Below are positions 8,830-16,252 of a stretch of 57,984 bases of DNA, piece after piece. Under the pieces are notes generated by a model. That model had not been told where the DNA came from. It worked only from the letters and a program-made list of their open reading frames with translations, and searched no databases. The position numbers and the translations under genes were made by a program. This DNA comes from Elusimicrobia bacterium GWB2_63_22 (GTDB lineage Bacteria; Elusimicrobiota; Elusimicrobia; Elusimicrobiales; UBA9959): assembly GCA_001799735.1 (NCBI GenBank), contig MGUA01000035.1, positions 1 to 57,984 on the forward strand, given 5' to 3'. Position 1 is the stretch's first letter. Every line of letters begins with the position of its first letter.

Positions 8830-8965
8830 AGGGCTGACGGGCGAGGAGGGTTAACAAAACCGTCTCGGAGGCCGAGGCTTGCGTAAGCGACGAGGCCGAG
8901 AGACGAGGCGCGGCCACGGTGTGGCCGACGCCGTGTTTTGGGAACCCTCCCCGCCCGGCGGCCCT
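8830..8965. other. multi-arm structured element, candidate ncRNA or leader
   Basis: A 23-nt outer stem (8830-8852 with 8943-8965, 20 of 23 paired) and an inner CAAAAC / GTTTTG stem (8855-8860 with 8935-8940) enclose two arms. One arm has the stem CGTCT / AGACG (8861-8905) tipped by CTTGCGTAAG. The other is GGCGCGGCCAC / GTGGCCGACGCC (8907-8932). The result is a closed multi-branch junction. It lies 85 bp upstream of the nucleotide-sugar dehydrogenase start and above that gene's -10 box, so it is either a separate transcript or a DNA element. Confidence 0.55.
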
Positions 8966-9020
8966 ACACCCAAGGAAGCCTGGCCGCGCCTGCCCGGCTA
9001 GGGGAAATCGGGTTTTATAG

Positions 9021-9026
9021 TATAAT
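9021..9026 (+). promoter_or_regulatory. -10 box (TATAAT) for the sugar dehydrogenase-histidine kinase pair
   Basis: An exact TATAAT lies 24 nt before the ATG at 9051, and an AAGGGG SD lies between them. A -35 is not clear. This is the likely promoter for the two genes running to 12181. Confidence 0.5.
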
Positions 9027-9050
9027 TTTAATGTATAAAGGGGTTTATAA

Positions 9051-10349
9051 ATGGATAAGGTTAAAAAGCTGATCGCGTCGCGCAAGGCGGCTATAGGGAT
9101 TGTCGGCATGGGCTATGTAGGCCTGCCGCTGGCCATGGAATTCGCCAAGGGCGGGTTCTCTGTAACCGGTTTCGAAGTCGACTCCCAGAAAGTGCGCGAC
9201 CTTAAGGCCGGCGTCTCCTACATCGGCGACGTCTCCACCGAGGAAGTCTCCCGCTTCGTCAAGAAACGCCTCCTCACCGCCACCCTCGATTTCTCCCAGC
9301 TCAAAAAGATGGACGCCGTCATCATCTGCGTCCCCACCCCCCTGCGCAAAAGCAAAGACCCCGACGTTTCCTACATAGTCGCCTCCGTGCAGGAAGTCCG
9401 CAAGTTCCTCAAGCGCGGCCAGGTCATCATCCTCGAAAGCACCACCTATCCCGGCACCACCAAAGAGCTGGTAAAACCCATGCTCGAAGCCGGCGGCATG
9501 AAGGCCGGCAAAGACTTCTACCTCGCCTTCTCCCCCGAGCGCGTAGACCCGGGCAACCCCAAGTACGGCGTAAAGAACACCCCCAAGGTGGTCGGCGGCC
9601 TCACCCCCGCCTGCACCCAGCTCGCCGGCCTCCTCTACAGCGCCGTCATAGACAAGGTCCTGCTGGTGTCGAGCACCGAAGCCGCCGAGCTGGTAAAGCT
9701 CCTCGAGAACACCTTCCGCGCCGTCAACATCGGCATGATCAACGAGATGGCCCTCATGTGCAACAAGCTCGGCCTCGACGTCTGGGAAGTCATCAACGCC
9801 GCCGCCTCCAAGCCGTTCGGCTTTATGCCTTTCTACCCCGGCCCCGGCATAGGCGGCCACTGCATCCCGCTCGACCCCCATTACCTCGGCTGGAAGATGA
9901 AGACCCTCAACTTCGAGCCGCGCTTTATAGAGCTCGCCGGCGCCATCAACTCCACCATGCCCAACCACGTGGTGGCCCGCCTGGGCGAACTGCTCAACAC
10001 CAAGGGTAAAGCCCTCAGCCGCTCCCGGGTGCTGATGGTCGGCATGGCCTACAAGCCCGACATCTCCGACCCGCGCGAAAGCCCCGCCCACGACGTGCTG
10101 CTGCTGCTGGAGAAGACCGGCGCCAAGGCCGACTACTACGACCCCTACGTCGCCGAAGTGGTGCTGGAAGGCGAGGTCCGCCGCTCCCGCCGGGACGCGC
10201 TCAAAAAAATCAAAGATTACGACTGCGTAATGATAGTCACCCCGCACTCCTGCATCGATTACGCCGACATCGCCAAACGCGCGCGCATGGTGTTCGACAC
10301 CAGGAACGCCACGAAAGGCCTTAAAGGAAAGAACCTCTTCCGCCTATGA
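9051..10349 (+). CDS. nucleotide-sugar dehydrogenase (UDP-GlcNAc/UDP-Glc 6-dehydrogenase, WbpA-like)
   Basis: This NAD-dependent four-electron oxidation of a UDP-sugar to the uronate supplies surface polysaccharide. The N-terminal Rossmann motif is GIVGMGYVGLPLA. ESTTYPGTTKEL and FSPERVDPGN follow, then the central helical domain (ENTFRAVNIGMINE). The catalytic Cys271 lies in GPGIGGHCIPLDPHYLGWK, a form closer to WbpA/TviB UDP-HexNAc enzymes than to plain UDP-glucose dehydrogenase. The C-terminal UDP-binding domain ends at residue 432. SD AAGGGG. The stop overlaps the following kinase gene as ATGA. Confidence 0.92.
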   Translation: MDKVKKLIASRKAAIGIVGMGYVGLPLAMEFAKGGFSVTGFEVDSQKVRDLKAGVSYIGDVSTEEVSRFVKKRLLTATLDFSQLKKMDAVIICVPTPLRKSKDPDVSYIVASVQEVRKFLKRGQVIILESTTYPGTTKELVKPMLEAGGMKAGKDFYLAFSPERVDPGNPKYGVKNTPKVVGGLTPACTQLAGLLYSAVIDKVLLVSSTEAAELVKLLENTFRAVNIGMINEMALMCNKLGLDVWEVINAAASKPFGFMPFYPGPGIGGHCIPLDPHYLGWKMKTLNFEPRFIELAGAINSTMPNHVVARLGELLNTKGKALSRSRVLMVGMAYKPDISDPRESPAHDVLLLLEKTGAKADYYDPYVAEVVLEGEVRRSRRDALKKIKDYDCVMIVTPHSCIDYADIAKRARMVFDTRNATKGLKGKNLFRL

Positions 10350-12181
10350 GCGACACTCCCGACCAGAAACTGCTGGCGCTTAACTTCCTGAAGGCCTTCA
10401 CCCGGGCCCTCGTGCAGATAAACCTCTACAAGCCGGAGCACCCCCAGGTGCGCCAGGCGCTGGAGGAGGGCCAGGCCGCGCTCGCCCAGATAGCCGAAGC
10501 GCTGGGCGGCGGGGATTTCTCCCTCACCCTCGACAACGACAAGCTGCTGGTCAACGGCGTCCAACTGCTCACCGCCGACAAGCTGCCAAACTCGCTGAGG
10601 AACCTCTTCACCAAGTTCCGCATCCAGACCATCACCTTCTCCCAGGGCGTCACCGGCGACGACATCCTGTCCCTCTGCCAGGTGCAGGCCTACAAGGGCG
10701 AAGCCAAAGATTTCATCAAAGAGCGCAACATTACCAAGATAACGCTAAATGAAGCCGTCTACGCCAAGGTAGACGCGGCCGCCCCGCAGGCAGCTGTCGC
10801 CCAGGCGCCCTCCGCGGGAGCGCAGGCCCCCGCCTCGCCCGCCACCCAGGCGGACGTGCGGATGGCCGAGAAGATAGCCGGCCAGAACCTGGAATCGGCT
10901 TTTTCCACCGTGGTCAGCCGGGCCACCTCGGACCCCGCCGAGCAGAAGCGCATCCTGGACATCCTCGCCGCCAAGTTCCGCCAGGAGCTGGAAGAGAGCG
11001 TGAGCCGCGCGCTGGAGGAAGTGCGCCGCGAGAAGAAGCGCGTAGAGAACGACATGGCGCGCACCGAGTCCGTGATGACCAGCATGGCCGAAGGCGTGGT
11101 GGTGGTGGACAAGGACGGCAAGATCCTGATGATGAACCCGCAGGCGGAAGCCATCTCCGGCAAGCCGCTCTCCGAGCTCTCCGGCAAGATGATCATGGAC
11201 CTCTCCGAGCTGGAGAGCCAGGTGGTCTCGCTGGCCAGGGAGATCAAGTCCGAGAACAAAGAGGATATTTCCAAAGAGGTGGCCAAAGCCGGCCCCGCCG
11301 CTCTGGCCGACACCGTAAAAAAAGCCACCGCCATCATCCAGAACGAGGACGGCAAGATAGTCGGCTCGGTCTCCATTCCCACGGACGCCGTAAAGCTCAA
11401 GCAGATGGAGCAGCTGCAGCAGGACTTCATCGCCAACATGACGCACGAGCTGCGCTCGCCGCTGACCTCCATAAAGGCCGCCCTGGAACTGCTCAGCCGA
11501 GACGTGGAGAAGGATCCCGCGGCCAAGAGCATGCTCAACACCGCGGTGCGCAACGCCGAGCGCCTCAACTCCATCATCACCGACATCCTGGATTTCTCCA
11601 AGCTGCAGTCCGGCAAGCTGGTCTTCCACCAGGAAGAGGTCGCCCCCGAGGAGATAGCCCGGGAGGCCGTGGACTCCATGAAGCCCTGGGCCAACTCCAA
11701 GAGCCTGCGCCTGGAGGCCAAGGCCGAGCCCAACATGCCGCGCATCTACGCCGACCGGCGCCGCACCGTGCAGGTGCTCATCAACCTGATCTCCAACTCC
11801 ATCAAGTTCACCCCGCAGGGCGGGCTGATAGAGGTTTCCGCCGACGCCGGCAAGGAAGCCCTCTCCGGCTTCGTCTTCTTCTCGGTCAAGGACACCGGCT
11901 GCGGCATTAAAAAAGAGGACCAGGGCAAGGTCTTCGAGAAGTTCGTGCAGGTGGCCGCCGGCGAGAAAGTGGGCGGCACCGGCCTGGGCCTGGCCATCAC
12001 CAAGGCCATGGTGGTCATGCAGAGCGGCCGGCTCACGCTGGAAAGCGAGCCCGGCCGCGGCTCCACCTTCCGGGTGGGCATGCCGCTGTACCGCGGCCAG
12101 ACCGAACAGCCCGTTTTCGAGCAGCTGCCCGAGATGAAATCCGACGAGAAAGCCTGGTGGAAGAAACTGCTGGGGATGTAG
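10346..12181 (+). CDS. cytoplasmic PAS sensor histidine kinase with novel N-terminal domain
   Basis: Residues 1-145 form an alpha/beta domain I cannot place with certainty. It begins with a helical NFLKAFTRALVQINLYKPEHP and resembles regions seen before signalling domains. An Ala/Pro linker and a coiled coil (about 190-235) lead to a PAS domain (about 236-345; MAEGVVVVDKDGKILMMNPQ). HisKA follows with the phospho-acceptor His367 (MTHELRSPL). The HATPase has an N box (LINLISNSIKF), G1 (DTGCGI), F box (FEKFVQV) and G2 (GTGLGLAI). No transmembrane segment is seen, so it senses an internal signal. It is coupled by ATGA to the sugar dehydrogenase. No partner response regulator is adjacent. Confidence 0.92.
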   Translation: MSDTPDQKLLALNFLKAFTRALVQINLYKPEHPQVRQALEEGQAALAQIAEALGGGDFSLTLDNDKLLVNGVQLLTADKLPNSLRNLFTKFRIQTITFSQGVTGDDILSLCQVQAYKGEAKDFIKERNITKITLNEAVYAKVDAAAPQAAVAQAPSAGAQAPASPATQADVRMAEKIAGQNLESAFSTVVSRATSDPAEQKRILDILAAKFRQELEESVSRALEEVRREKKRVENDMARTESVMTSMAEGVVVVDKDGKILMMNPQAEAISGKPLSELSGKMIMDLSELESQVVSLAREIKSENKEDISKEVAKAGPAALADTVKKATAIIQNEDGKIVGSVSIPTDAVKLKQMEQLQQDFIANMTHELRSPLTSIKAALELLSRDVEKDPAAKSMLNTAVRNAERLNSIITDILDFSKLQSGKLVFHQEEVAPEEIAREAVDSMKPWANSKSLRLEAKAEPNMPRIYADRRRTVQVLINLISNSIKFTPQGGLIEVSADAGKEALSGFVFFSVKDTGCGIKKEDQGKVFEKFVQVAAGEKVGGTGLGLAITKAMVVMQSGRLTLESEPGRGSTFRVGMPLYRGQTEQPVFEQLPEMKSDEKAWWKKLLGM

Positions 12182-12199
12182 GCCCGGCGGGGGCGAGTA

Positions 12200-12228
12200 T
12201 TGTTATACCCCTCCATAAATTATAAAAT
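12200..12228 (+). promoter_or_regulatory. promoter of tRNA-Arg
   Basis: TTGTTA at 12200-12205 and TAAAAT at 12223-12228 are separated by 17 bp. The predicted start lies about 20 nt before the tRNA. Confidence 0.5.
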
Positions 12229-12253
12229 ATACCTTCAGTCGTATTAGTTCGCC

Positions 12254-12328
12254 GCGCTCGTATCTCAACGGATAGAGTCCCGCCCTGCGAAGGCGGTTAT
12301 ACAGGTTCGATTCCTGTCGAGCGCACCA
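12254..12328 (+). tRNA. tRNA-Arg (anticodon GCG), CCA encoded
   Basis: The acceptor GCGCTCG pairs perfectly with CGAGCGC, followed by discriminator A and an encoded CCA. The anticodon stem is CCGCC / GGCGG with loop CTGCGAA, placing GCG at 12287-12289, which reads CGC and CGU. The T arm is ACAGG-TTCGATT-CCTGT. The gene is 75 nt with a short variable loop. Most bacteria use an ACG anticodon edited to inosine for these codons, so the GCG form is unusual. Confidence 0.93.
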
Positions 12329-12347
12329 AATTTAGACCCTTTCTCTT

Positions 12348-12542
12348 ATGTCCGACGACAAAGAAAACAAAAAAACCGAAAGCAAGACCGGCAAATACGT
12401 CTACGACGCCAAGCTCGGCAAAGTGGTCAAGGTTTCCGACGACATTCCCGGCATCAAGAAAGCCGGCGGCGCCGAAGGCGGCGGCTGCCCCCTGAACCCG
12501 GGCGGCCACAAGTGCGGCGGCGGCTGCGGCTGCGGCGGCTAA
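12348..12542 (+). CDS. small Cys/Gly-rich protein, unknown
   Basis: This 64-residue protein has a charged Lys/Asp/Glu N-terminal half containing GKYVYDAKLGKVVKVS. The Gly-rich tail has four cysteines (GGGCPLNPGG, KCGGGCGCGG) that could bind metal. It lies 19 nt after the tRNA and has no clear SD. A hairpin follows it. The biased composition and downstream hairpin favour a real gene, perhaps cotranscribed with the tRNA. I recognise no family. Confidence 0.6.
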   Translation: MSDDKENKKTESKTGKYVYDAKLGKVVKVSDDIPGIKKAGGAEGGGCPLNPGGHKCGGGCGCGG

Positions 12543-12560
12543 ACTCTCCAAGAACTTAAA

Positions 12561-12581
12561 CGGCCCGGGACTCCCGGGCCG
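12561..12581 (+). terminator. GC-rich hairpin after the Cys/Gly-rich gene
   Basis: CGGCCCGGGA and TCCCGGGCCG form a near-perfect dyad 18 bp after the stop. No strong U tract follows, so termination is uncertain. Confidence 0.45.
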
Positions 12582-12609
12582 AACTTTATCCGTAGTCTCA
12601 AAGGACAAC

Positions 12610-14124
12610 ATGGAAAAGAAATTCGAAGAACTTCGTAAGCGCTGCGAGGATATGGCCGCTTTGGGTTCGGCCGGCGCGCTGCTGGGCTGGGACCAGAACA
12701 CCTACATGCCCTCCGGCGGCGCCGAGGCCCGGGGCAAAACGCTGGCCGTCATCAGCGAGCTCGCCCACCACCAGCTCACCTGCAAAGAGACCGGGGCGCT
12801 CATCGCCGACCTGCACGATTGGGCGCAGGCCAAGGGCCACGACAGCTTCGAGGGCTCTTTCCTGCGGGCCCTCAAGCGTTCCTACGACCAGGAAGTAAAG
12901 ATCCCCGCCGAGCTGGTAAAAGAGCTCTCGCTGGCCACCACCGCCGCTTTCGAGGCCTGGCATAAAGCCAGGGCGGCCTCTGACTTCGCCATGTTCGCCC
13001 CGCACCTGGAGAAGGTGGCCGAGCTGAACCTGCGCAAGGCCGAAGCCCTGGGCTTCAAGAACTCGCCCTACGACGCGCTGCTCGACCTCTACGACGCCGG
13101 CATGGCGCGCGAAAAGCTGGACGCCATCTTCGCCGAGCTGACCGCCGGCCTCAAGCCCGTGATCAAGGCCATCAACGAAAGGGCGGACAAAGTCTCCAAC
13201 GCCCCCTTCAAGGGCGACTTCGCCCCCGAGACCCAGCTGAAGCTTTCCCTGGAGATAGCCAAAGCCCTGGGCTACGACCTTACCCGCGGCCGCCAGGACC
13301 TGTCGGCTCACCCCTTCTCCTCCGGCATCAGCTCCCCCGACGACGCGCGCATCACCACCCGCGCGCTGCGCGACTGGCTGCCGGCCTGCGTCTACGCCTC
13401 CATCCACGAAACGGGCCACGCCCTCTACGAGCAGGGCTTCCCCAAAGAGTTCGCCTTCACGCCGCTGGCCGGCGCCGCCTCCCTGGGCATGCACGAGTCG
13501 CAGTCGCGCTTCTGGGAGAACCTCATAGGCCGCAGCCGGCCCTTCGCCGCCTGGGCCCTGCCGCTGTACCGCAAACATTTCCCGGGCAAGTTCGACAGCT
13601 GCACCCCCGAGGACATCTACCGGGCGGCCAACCGCTCCGAGGCCTCGCTGATACGCGTAGAGGCCGACGAGGTTACCTACAACCTGCACATCGCCCTGCG
13701 CTACGAGATAGAGACCCAGCTGCTCGACGGCAGTCTGAAGGTAAAGGACGCGCCGGAACTGTGGAACGCCAAGATGCAGGAATACCTGGGCGTAAAGCCC
13801 GCCAAGGATTCCGAAGGCATCCTGCAGGACGTGCACTGGGGCTTCGGCATGATCGGCTACTTCCCCTCCTACACCGTCGGCAACCTCATCTCGGCCCAGC
13901 TGCACGCCGCGGCCAGGAAGGACCTGCCCGGCATGGACGGCCTGATAGCCAAGGGCGACTTCGCCCCGATCCTGGCCTGGCTGAGGGCAAAGGTGCACAC
14001 GCAGGGCGCCAAGTACAAGCCCGAGGAACTGCTGCAGCGCGCCATCGGCGAGGAGCTCAGCGTGGCGCCTTTCGTGAATTACATCAAGACCAAGTATTCG
14101 GAACTGTACGGCTTTAAAGCCTGA
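12610..14124 (+). CDS. M32 family metallocarboxypeptidase (Taq carboxypeptidase type)
   Basis: This zinc or cobalt carboxypeptidase removes C-terminal residues from peptides in the cytoplasm. The HETGH motif lies at residues 266-270, followed by the M32 blocks [17 protein letters not shown] and [18 protein letters not shown]. The C-terminal [14 protein letters not shown] is also typical. At 504 residues it is full length and it lacks a signal peptide. SD AAGGA precedes the ATG. It is followed 16 bp later by ppnP, which has its own SD. Confidence 0.95.
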   Translation: MEKKFEELRKRCEDMAALGSAGALLGWDQNTYMPSGGAEARGKTLAVISELAHHQLTCKETGALIADLHDWAQAKGHDSFEGSFLRALKRSYDQEVKIPAELVKELSLATTAAFEAWHKARAASDFAMFAPHLEKVAELNLRKAEALGFKNSPYDALLDLYDAGMAREKLDAIFAELTAGLKPVIKAINERADKVSNAPFKGDFAPETQLKLSLEIAKALGYDLTRGRQDLSAHPFSSGISSPDDARITTRALRDWLPACVYASIHETGHALYEQGFPKEFAFTPLAGAASLGMHESQSRFWENLIGRSRPFAAWALPLYRKHFPGKFDSCTPEDIYRAANRSEASLIRVEADEVTYNLHIALRYEIETQLLDGSLKVKDAPELWNAKMQEYLGVKPAKDSEGILQDVHWGFGMIGYFPSYTVGNLISAQLHAAARKDLPGMDGLIAKGDFAPILAWLRAKVHTQGAKYKPEELLQRAIGEELSVAPFVNYIKTKYSELYGFKA

Positions 14125-14140
14125 CCCCAACGGAGGAAAC

Positions 14141-14425
14141 ATGTTCAAGACCAACGAGTATTTCGACGGCAAAGTTAAATCCATAGCCTTCACCGCCGAC
14201 GGCGGCCCGGCCACCGTGGGCGTGATGGCCCCGGGCGACTACGAGTTCGGCACCGGCAAGAAGGAAATAATGAGCGTAGTGAGCGGCAAGCTGACAGTTA
14301 AGCTGCCCGGCGCCGCGGACTGGCAGGACTTCCCCAAGGGCAGCGTCTTCACCGTGGCCCCCGACTCCAAGTTCCAGCTCAAAGTGGCCGAAGACACCGC
14401 CTACCTCTGCCTCTACGTGGACTAA
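14141..14425 (+). CDS. ppnP: pyrimidine/purine nucleoside phosphorylase, PpnP family
   Basis: This small single-domain cupin catalyses phosphorolysis of several nucleosides to base plus ribose-1-phosphate. At 94 residues it matches the family length. The family pattern runs from [13 protein letters not shown] through [20 protein letters not shown] to [19 protein letters not shown] and a C-terminal YLCLYVD. SD GGAGG lies 5 nt before the ATG. It is probably in an operon with the M32 peptidase, and hairpins follow it. Confidence 0.93.
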   Translation: MFKTNEYFDGKVKSIAFTADGGPATVGVMAPGDYEFGTGKKEIMSVVSGKLTVKLPGAADWQDFPKGSVFTVAPDSKFQLKVAEDTAYLCLYVD

Positions 14426-14480
14426 AAAGGTAGCAGCTGCCTTTTACAATGAAAAAGCCCCGGGACAACCCGGGGCTTTT
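14424..14480 (+). terminator. tandem hairpin terminators after ppnP
   Basis: A first dyad, AAAAGGTAGC / GCTGCCTTTT (14424-14446), is followed by AAAAGCCCCGGG / CCCGGGGCTTTT with loop ACAA (14453-14480). Both end in short T runs. The second is symmetric enough to work for either strand. Confidence 0.75.
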
Positions 14481-14483
14481 CTT

Positions 14484-14544
14484 CGTCACCCCGGCGTATG
14501 CCGGGGTCCAGGCAGACTGGATTCCGGCTTTCGCCGGAATGACG
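14484..14544. repeat. dispersed palindromic repeat (CCCCGGC/CCGGAAT type)
   Basis: The outer dyad is CGTCA...TGACG. Two inner hairpins are ACCCCGGCGTATGCCGGGGT and ATTCCGGCTTTCGCCGGAAT, joined by CCAGGCAGACTGG. This layout is common to widely dispersed intergenic palindromes in environmental bacterial genomes. An apparent 63-codon frame over it (14449-14640) is an artefact of the repeat. Confidence 0.75.
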
Positions 14545-14552
14545 GATGCAGT

Positions 14553-16001
14553 TTATTCCTCCAGGCCGGACAGGTTGAGCGGGATGCTCTTGGCCTTCAG
14601 CGCCGCCACGAAGGCCGCCTTGTCCACGGCCTTTATATAGGCCTCTTCGGGCTCCACGACCTTGTCCAGCACCAGTTTGAACAGCACGTCGTTAAGCACG
14701 GTCATGCCCTGCTTCTTGCCGGTCTGCATGATGGACGGGATCTGGTAGATCTTGCCCTCGCGGATCAGATTGGAGACGGCGCTGTTTACGAACAGCGCCT
14801 CCATGGCGGCCACGCGGCCGCCGCCTATCTTCTTGCACAGCGTCTGCGAGATCACGCCTTTAAGAGACGTCGCGAGCATGGTCCTTATCTGCGCCTGCCG
14901 GTCGGCCGGGAACTGGTCTATAATGCGGTCCACGGTAGAGGCGGCCGTGGTGGTGTGCAGCGTGCCGAACACCAGGTGGCCGGTCTCGGCGGTCTCAATA
15001 GCTATCGCGATGGTCTCCAGGTCGCGCATTTCGCCTACGAGGACGATGTCCGGGTCCTCGCGCAGCGCCGCGCGCAGGGCGTGGGAGAAAGACTTGGTGT
15101 GCACGTGGATCTCGCGCTGGTTGATCAGGCAGCTCTTGCGCTGGTGCACGAACTCTATCGGGTCCTCGATGGTGATGATGTGGTCCTTGCGGTTGCGGTT
15201 GATAAAGTCCACCAGCGCGCAGAGCGTGGTGGATTTGCCGGAACCGGTGGGGCCGGTCACCAGCACCAGGCCCTTGGACAGGTAGCAGAGGTCCAGTATT
15301 TCCTTGGAGAGGCCCAGCTTCTCGGCGGTGACTATCTCCATCGGGATCTGCCGGAACACCGCGCCCATGCCGAACCGGTCCATGAACACGTTCACGCGGA
15401 AGCGCGCCAGCCCCCCGATCTCGTGAGCGAAGTCGGTGTCGTGCGTCTCCTCGTACTGGACGACGTTGTGCGGCGGCATTATGCCGGCCAGCAGCGCGTC
15501 CACTTTTTTATCTTTCAGGACGGGCTCGTCGGCCAGCTCCTTCATGTCGCCGTGCACGCGCACCAGCGGGCGGTGACCGGAAGTGAGGTGCAGGTCCGAG
15601 GCGTTCATCTTGAACATCTTGCGCAGCAGGTGGTTTATCTCGGGCTCCGGGCCCTGGCCCGCGGCAGCGGCGGCCGGCGCCGCGGCCCGGGCCGCCGCGA
15701 CCTTCCCGCCGTTGGCCAGCAGGGTGGCCGTAGCCTGCCCGTTCTCCACGGAAAAACTGACAGCCACCGTCCTGGAGGAAAAGGCATACTCAAACTGCAC
15801 CGGTTTGCTCTGCGCCACCAGTTCCCTGGCGAAAGCCGGGGCGATCTCCCCCACCAGCGCGAAGATCTGGGCGGCGGTAAGCTGCTGGGTCACCATCGGG
15901 GAAGCGCCGCCCTCGCCTTTGAGCATGGGAGTTTTGCCGCTTTCCAGGATTATCTCCTGGCCGGCCTGCAGTTTTTCTATAAGTTTATCGAGTTGAGCCA
16001 T
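14553..16001 (-). CDS. pilT: PilT-like type IV pilus retraction ATPase with N-terminal extension
   Basis: This secretion-superfamily hexameric ATPase depolymerises type IV pili. The PilT body covers about residues 120-482, with NASDLHLTSGHRPLVRVHG at its start. Walker A GPTGSGKST lies near residue 250, followed by the Asp box EDPIEFVHQ, Walker B DPDIVLVGEMRD, the His box TGHLVFGTLHTT, and SNLIREGK near the C-terminus (equivalent of the AIRNLIRE retraction motif). The first 110 residues are an extra domain plus an Ala-rich linker, making it about 120 residues longer than ordinary PilT. No other pilus gene is nearby. Confidence 0.9.
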   Translation of the reverse strand: MAQLDKLIEKLQAGQEIILESGKTPMLKGEGGASPMVTQQLTAAQIFALVGEIAPAFARELVAQSKPVQFEYAFSSRTVAVSFSVENGQATATLLANGGKVAAARAAAPAAAAAGQGPEPEINHLLRKMFKMNASDLHLTSGHRPLVRVHGDMKELADEPVLKDKKVDALLAGIMPPHNVVQYEETHDTDFAHEIGGLARFRVNVFMDRFGMGAVFRQIPMEIVTAEKLGLSKEILDLCYLSKGLVLVTGPTGSGKSTTLCALVDFINRNRKDHIITIEDPIEFVHQRKSCLINQREIHVHTKSFSHALRAALREDPDIVLVGEMRDLETIAIAIETAETGHLVFGTLHTTTAASTVDRIIDQFPADRQAQIRTMLATSLKGVISQTLCKKIGGGRVAAMEALFVNSAVSNLIREGKIYQIPSIMQTGKKQGMTVLNDVLFKLVLDKVVEPEEAYIKAVDKAAFVAALKAKSIPLNLSGLEE

Positions 16002-16024
16002 ATTTCCCCTGTCCCCCCGTTAAT

Positions 16025-16252
16025 TCAACCGCCCGAATAGATATGCGAGATCACCACGCGGTCCCCGTCCTCTATCGCGTCGCCCGCGCCCACCGCACGG
16101 CCGTTGCGGGTGATGATAGTGGGGCGCTTCTTGTCTATCTTAACGTAGGCCGACAGTTCCGCGGCCGTCATCGGGCCGGGCAGGTCCAGCACTTTTTCAC
16201 TGAACCCGCCTTCGTAGATCAGCGGGCCGATAAGTTTCACCGTCACCTTCAT
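16025..16252 (-). CDS. MoaD/ThiS-family sulfur carrier protein, AOR-associated
   Basis: This 75-residue beta-grasp ubiquitin-like protein ends in the required Gly-Gly (HIYSGG), the site of thiocarboxylate formation. The N-terminus MKVTVKLIGPLIYEGG and the internal GDAIEDGDRVVIS are typical of the small ThiS/MoaD proteins encoded beside aldehyde:ferredoxin oxidoreductases. It probably donates sulfur for the pterin dithiolene. Its ATG overlaps the AOR stop by 1 nt (TAATG), so the two are made together. No moaE is present in the window. Confidence 0.88.
   Translation of the reverse strand: MKVTVKLIGPLIYEGGFSEKVLDLPGPMTAAELSAYVKIDKKRPTIITRNGRAVGAGDAIEDGDRVVISHIYSGG

Noticed and set aside
8777-9109. 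110-codon minus-strand frame across the structured gap
   Set aside because: It runs through the palindromic elements and into the sugar dehydrogenase gene. It has no family pattern and no SD.
9045-10247. 400-codon minus-strand frame opposite the sugar dehydrogenase
   Set aside because: Antisense shadow of a well-recognised gene.
12598-14214. 538-codon minus-strand frame opposite the M32 peptidase
   Set aside because: High-GC antisense shadow. The plus-strand gene has clear catalytic motifs, and the shadow has low-complexity Gly/Ala/Leu content.
14449-14640. 63-codon plus-strand frame after ppnP
   Set aside because: It is produced by the dispersed palindromic repeat and the pilT antisense end. 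It has no SD, and its sequence is the usual translation artefact of this repeat.
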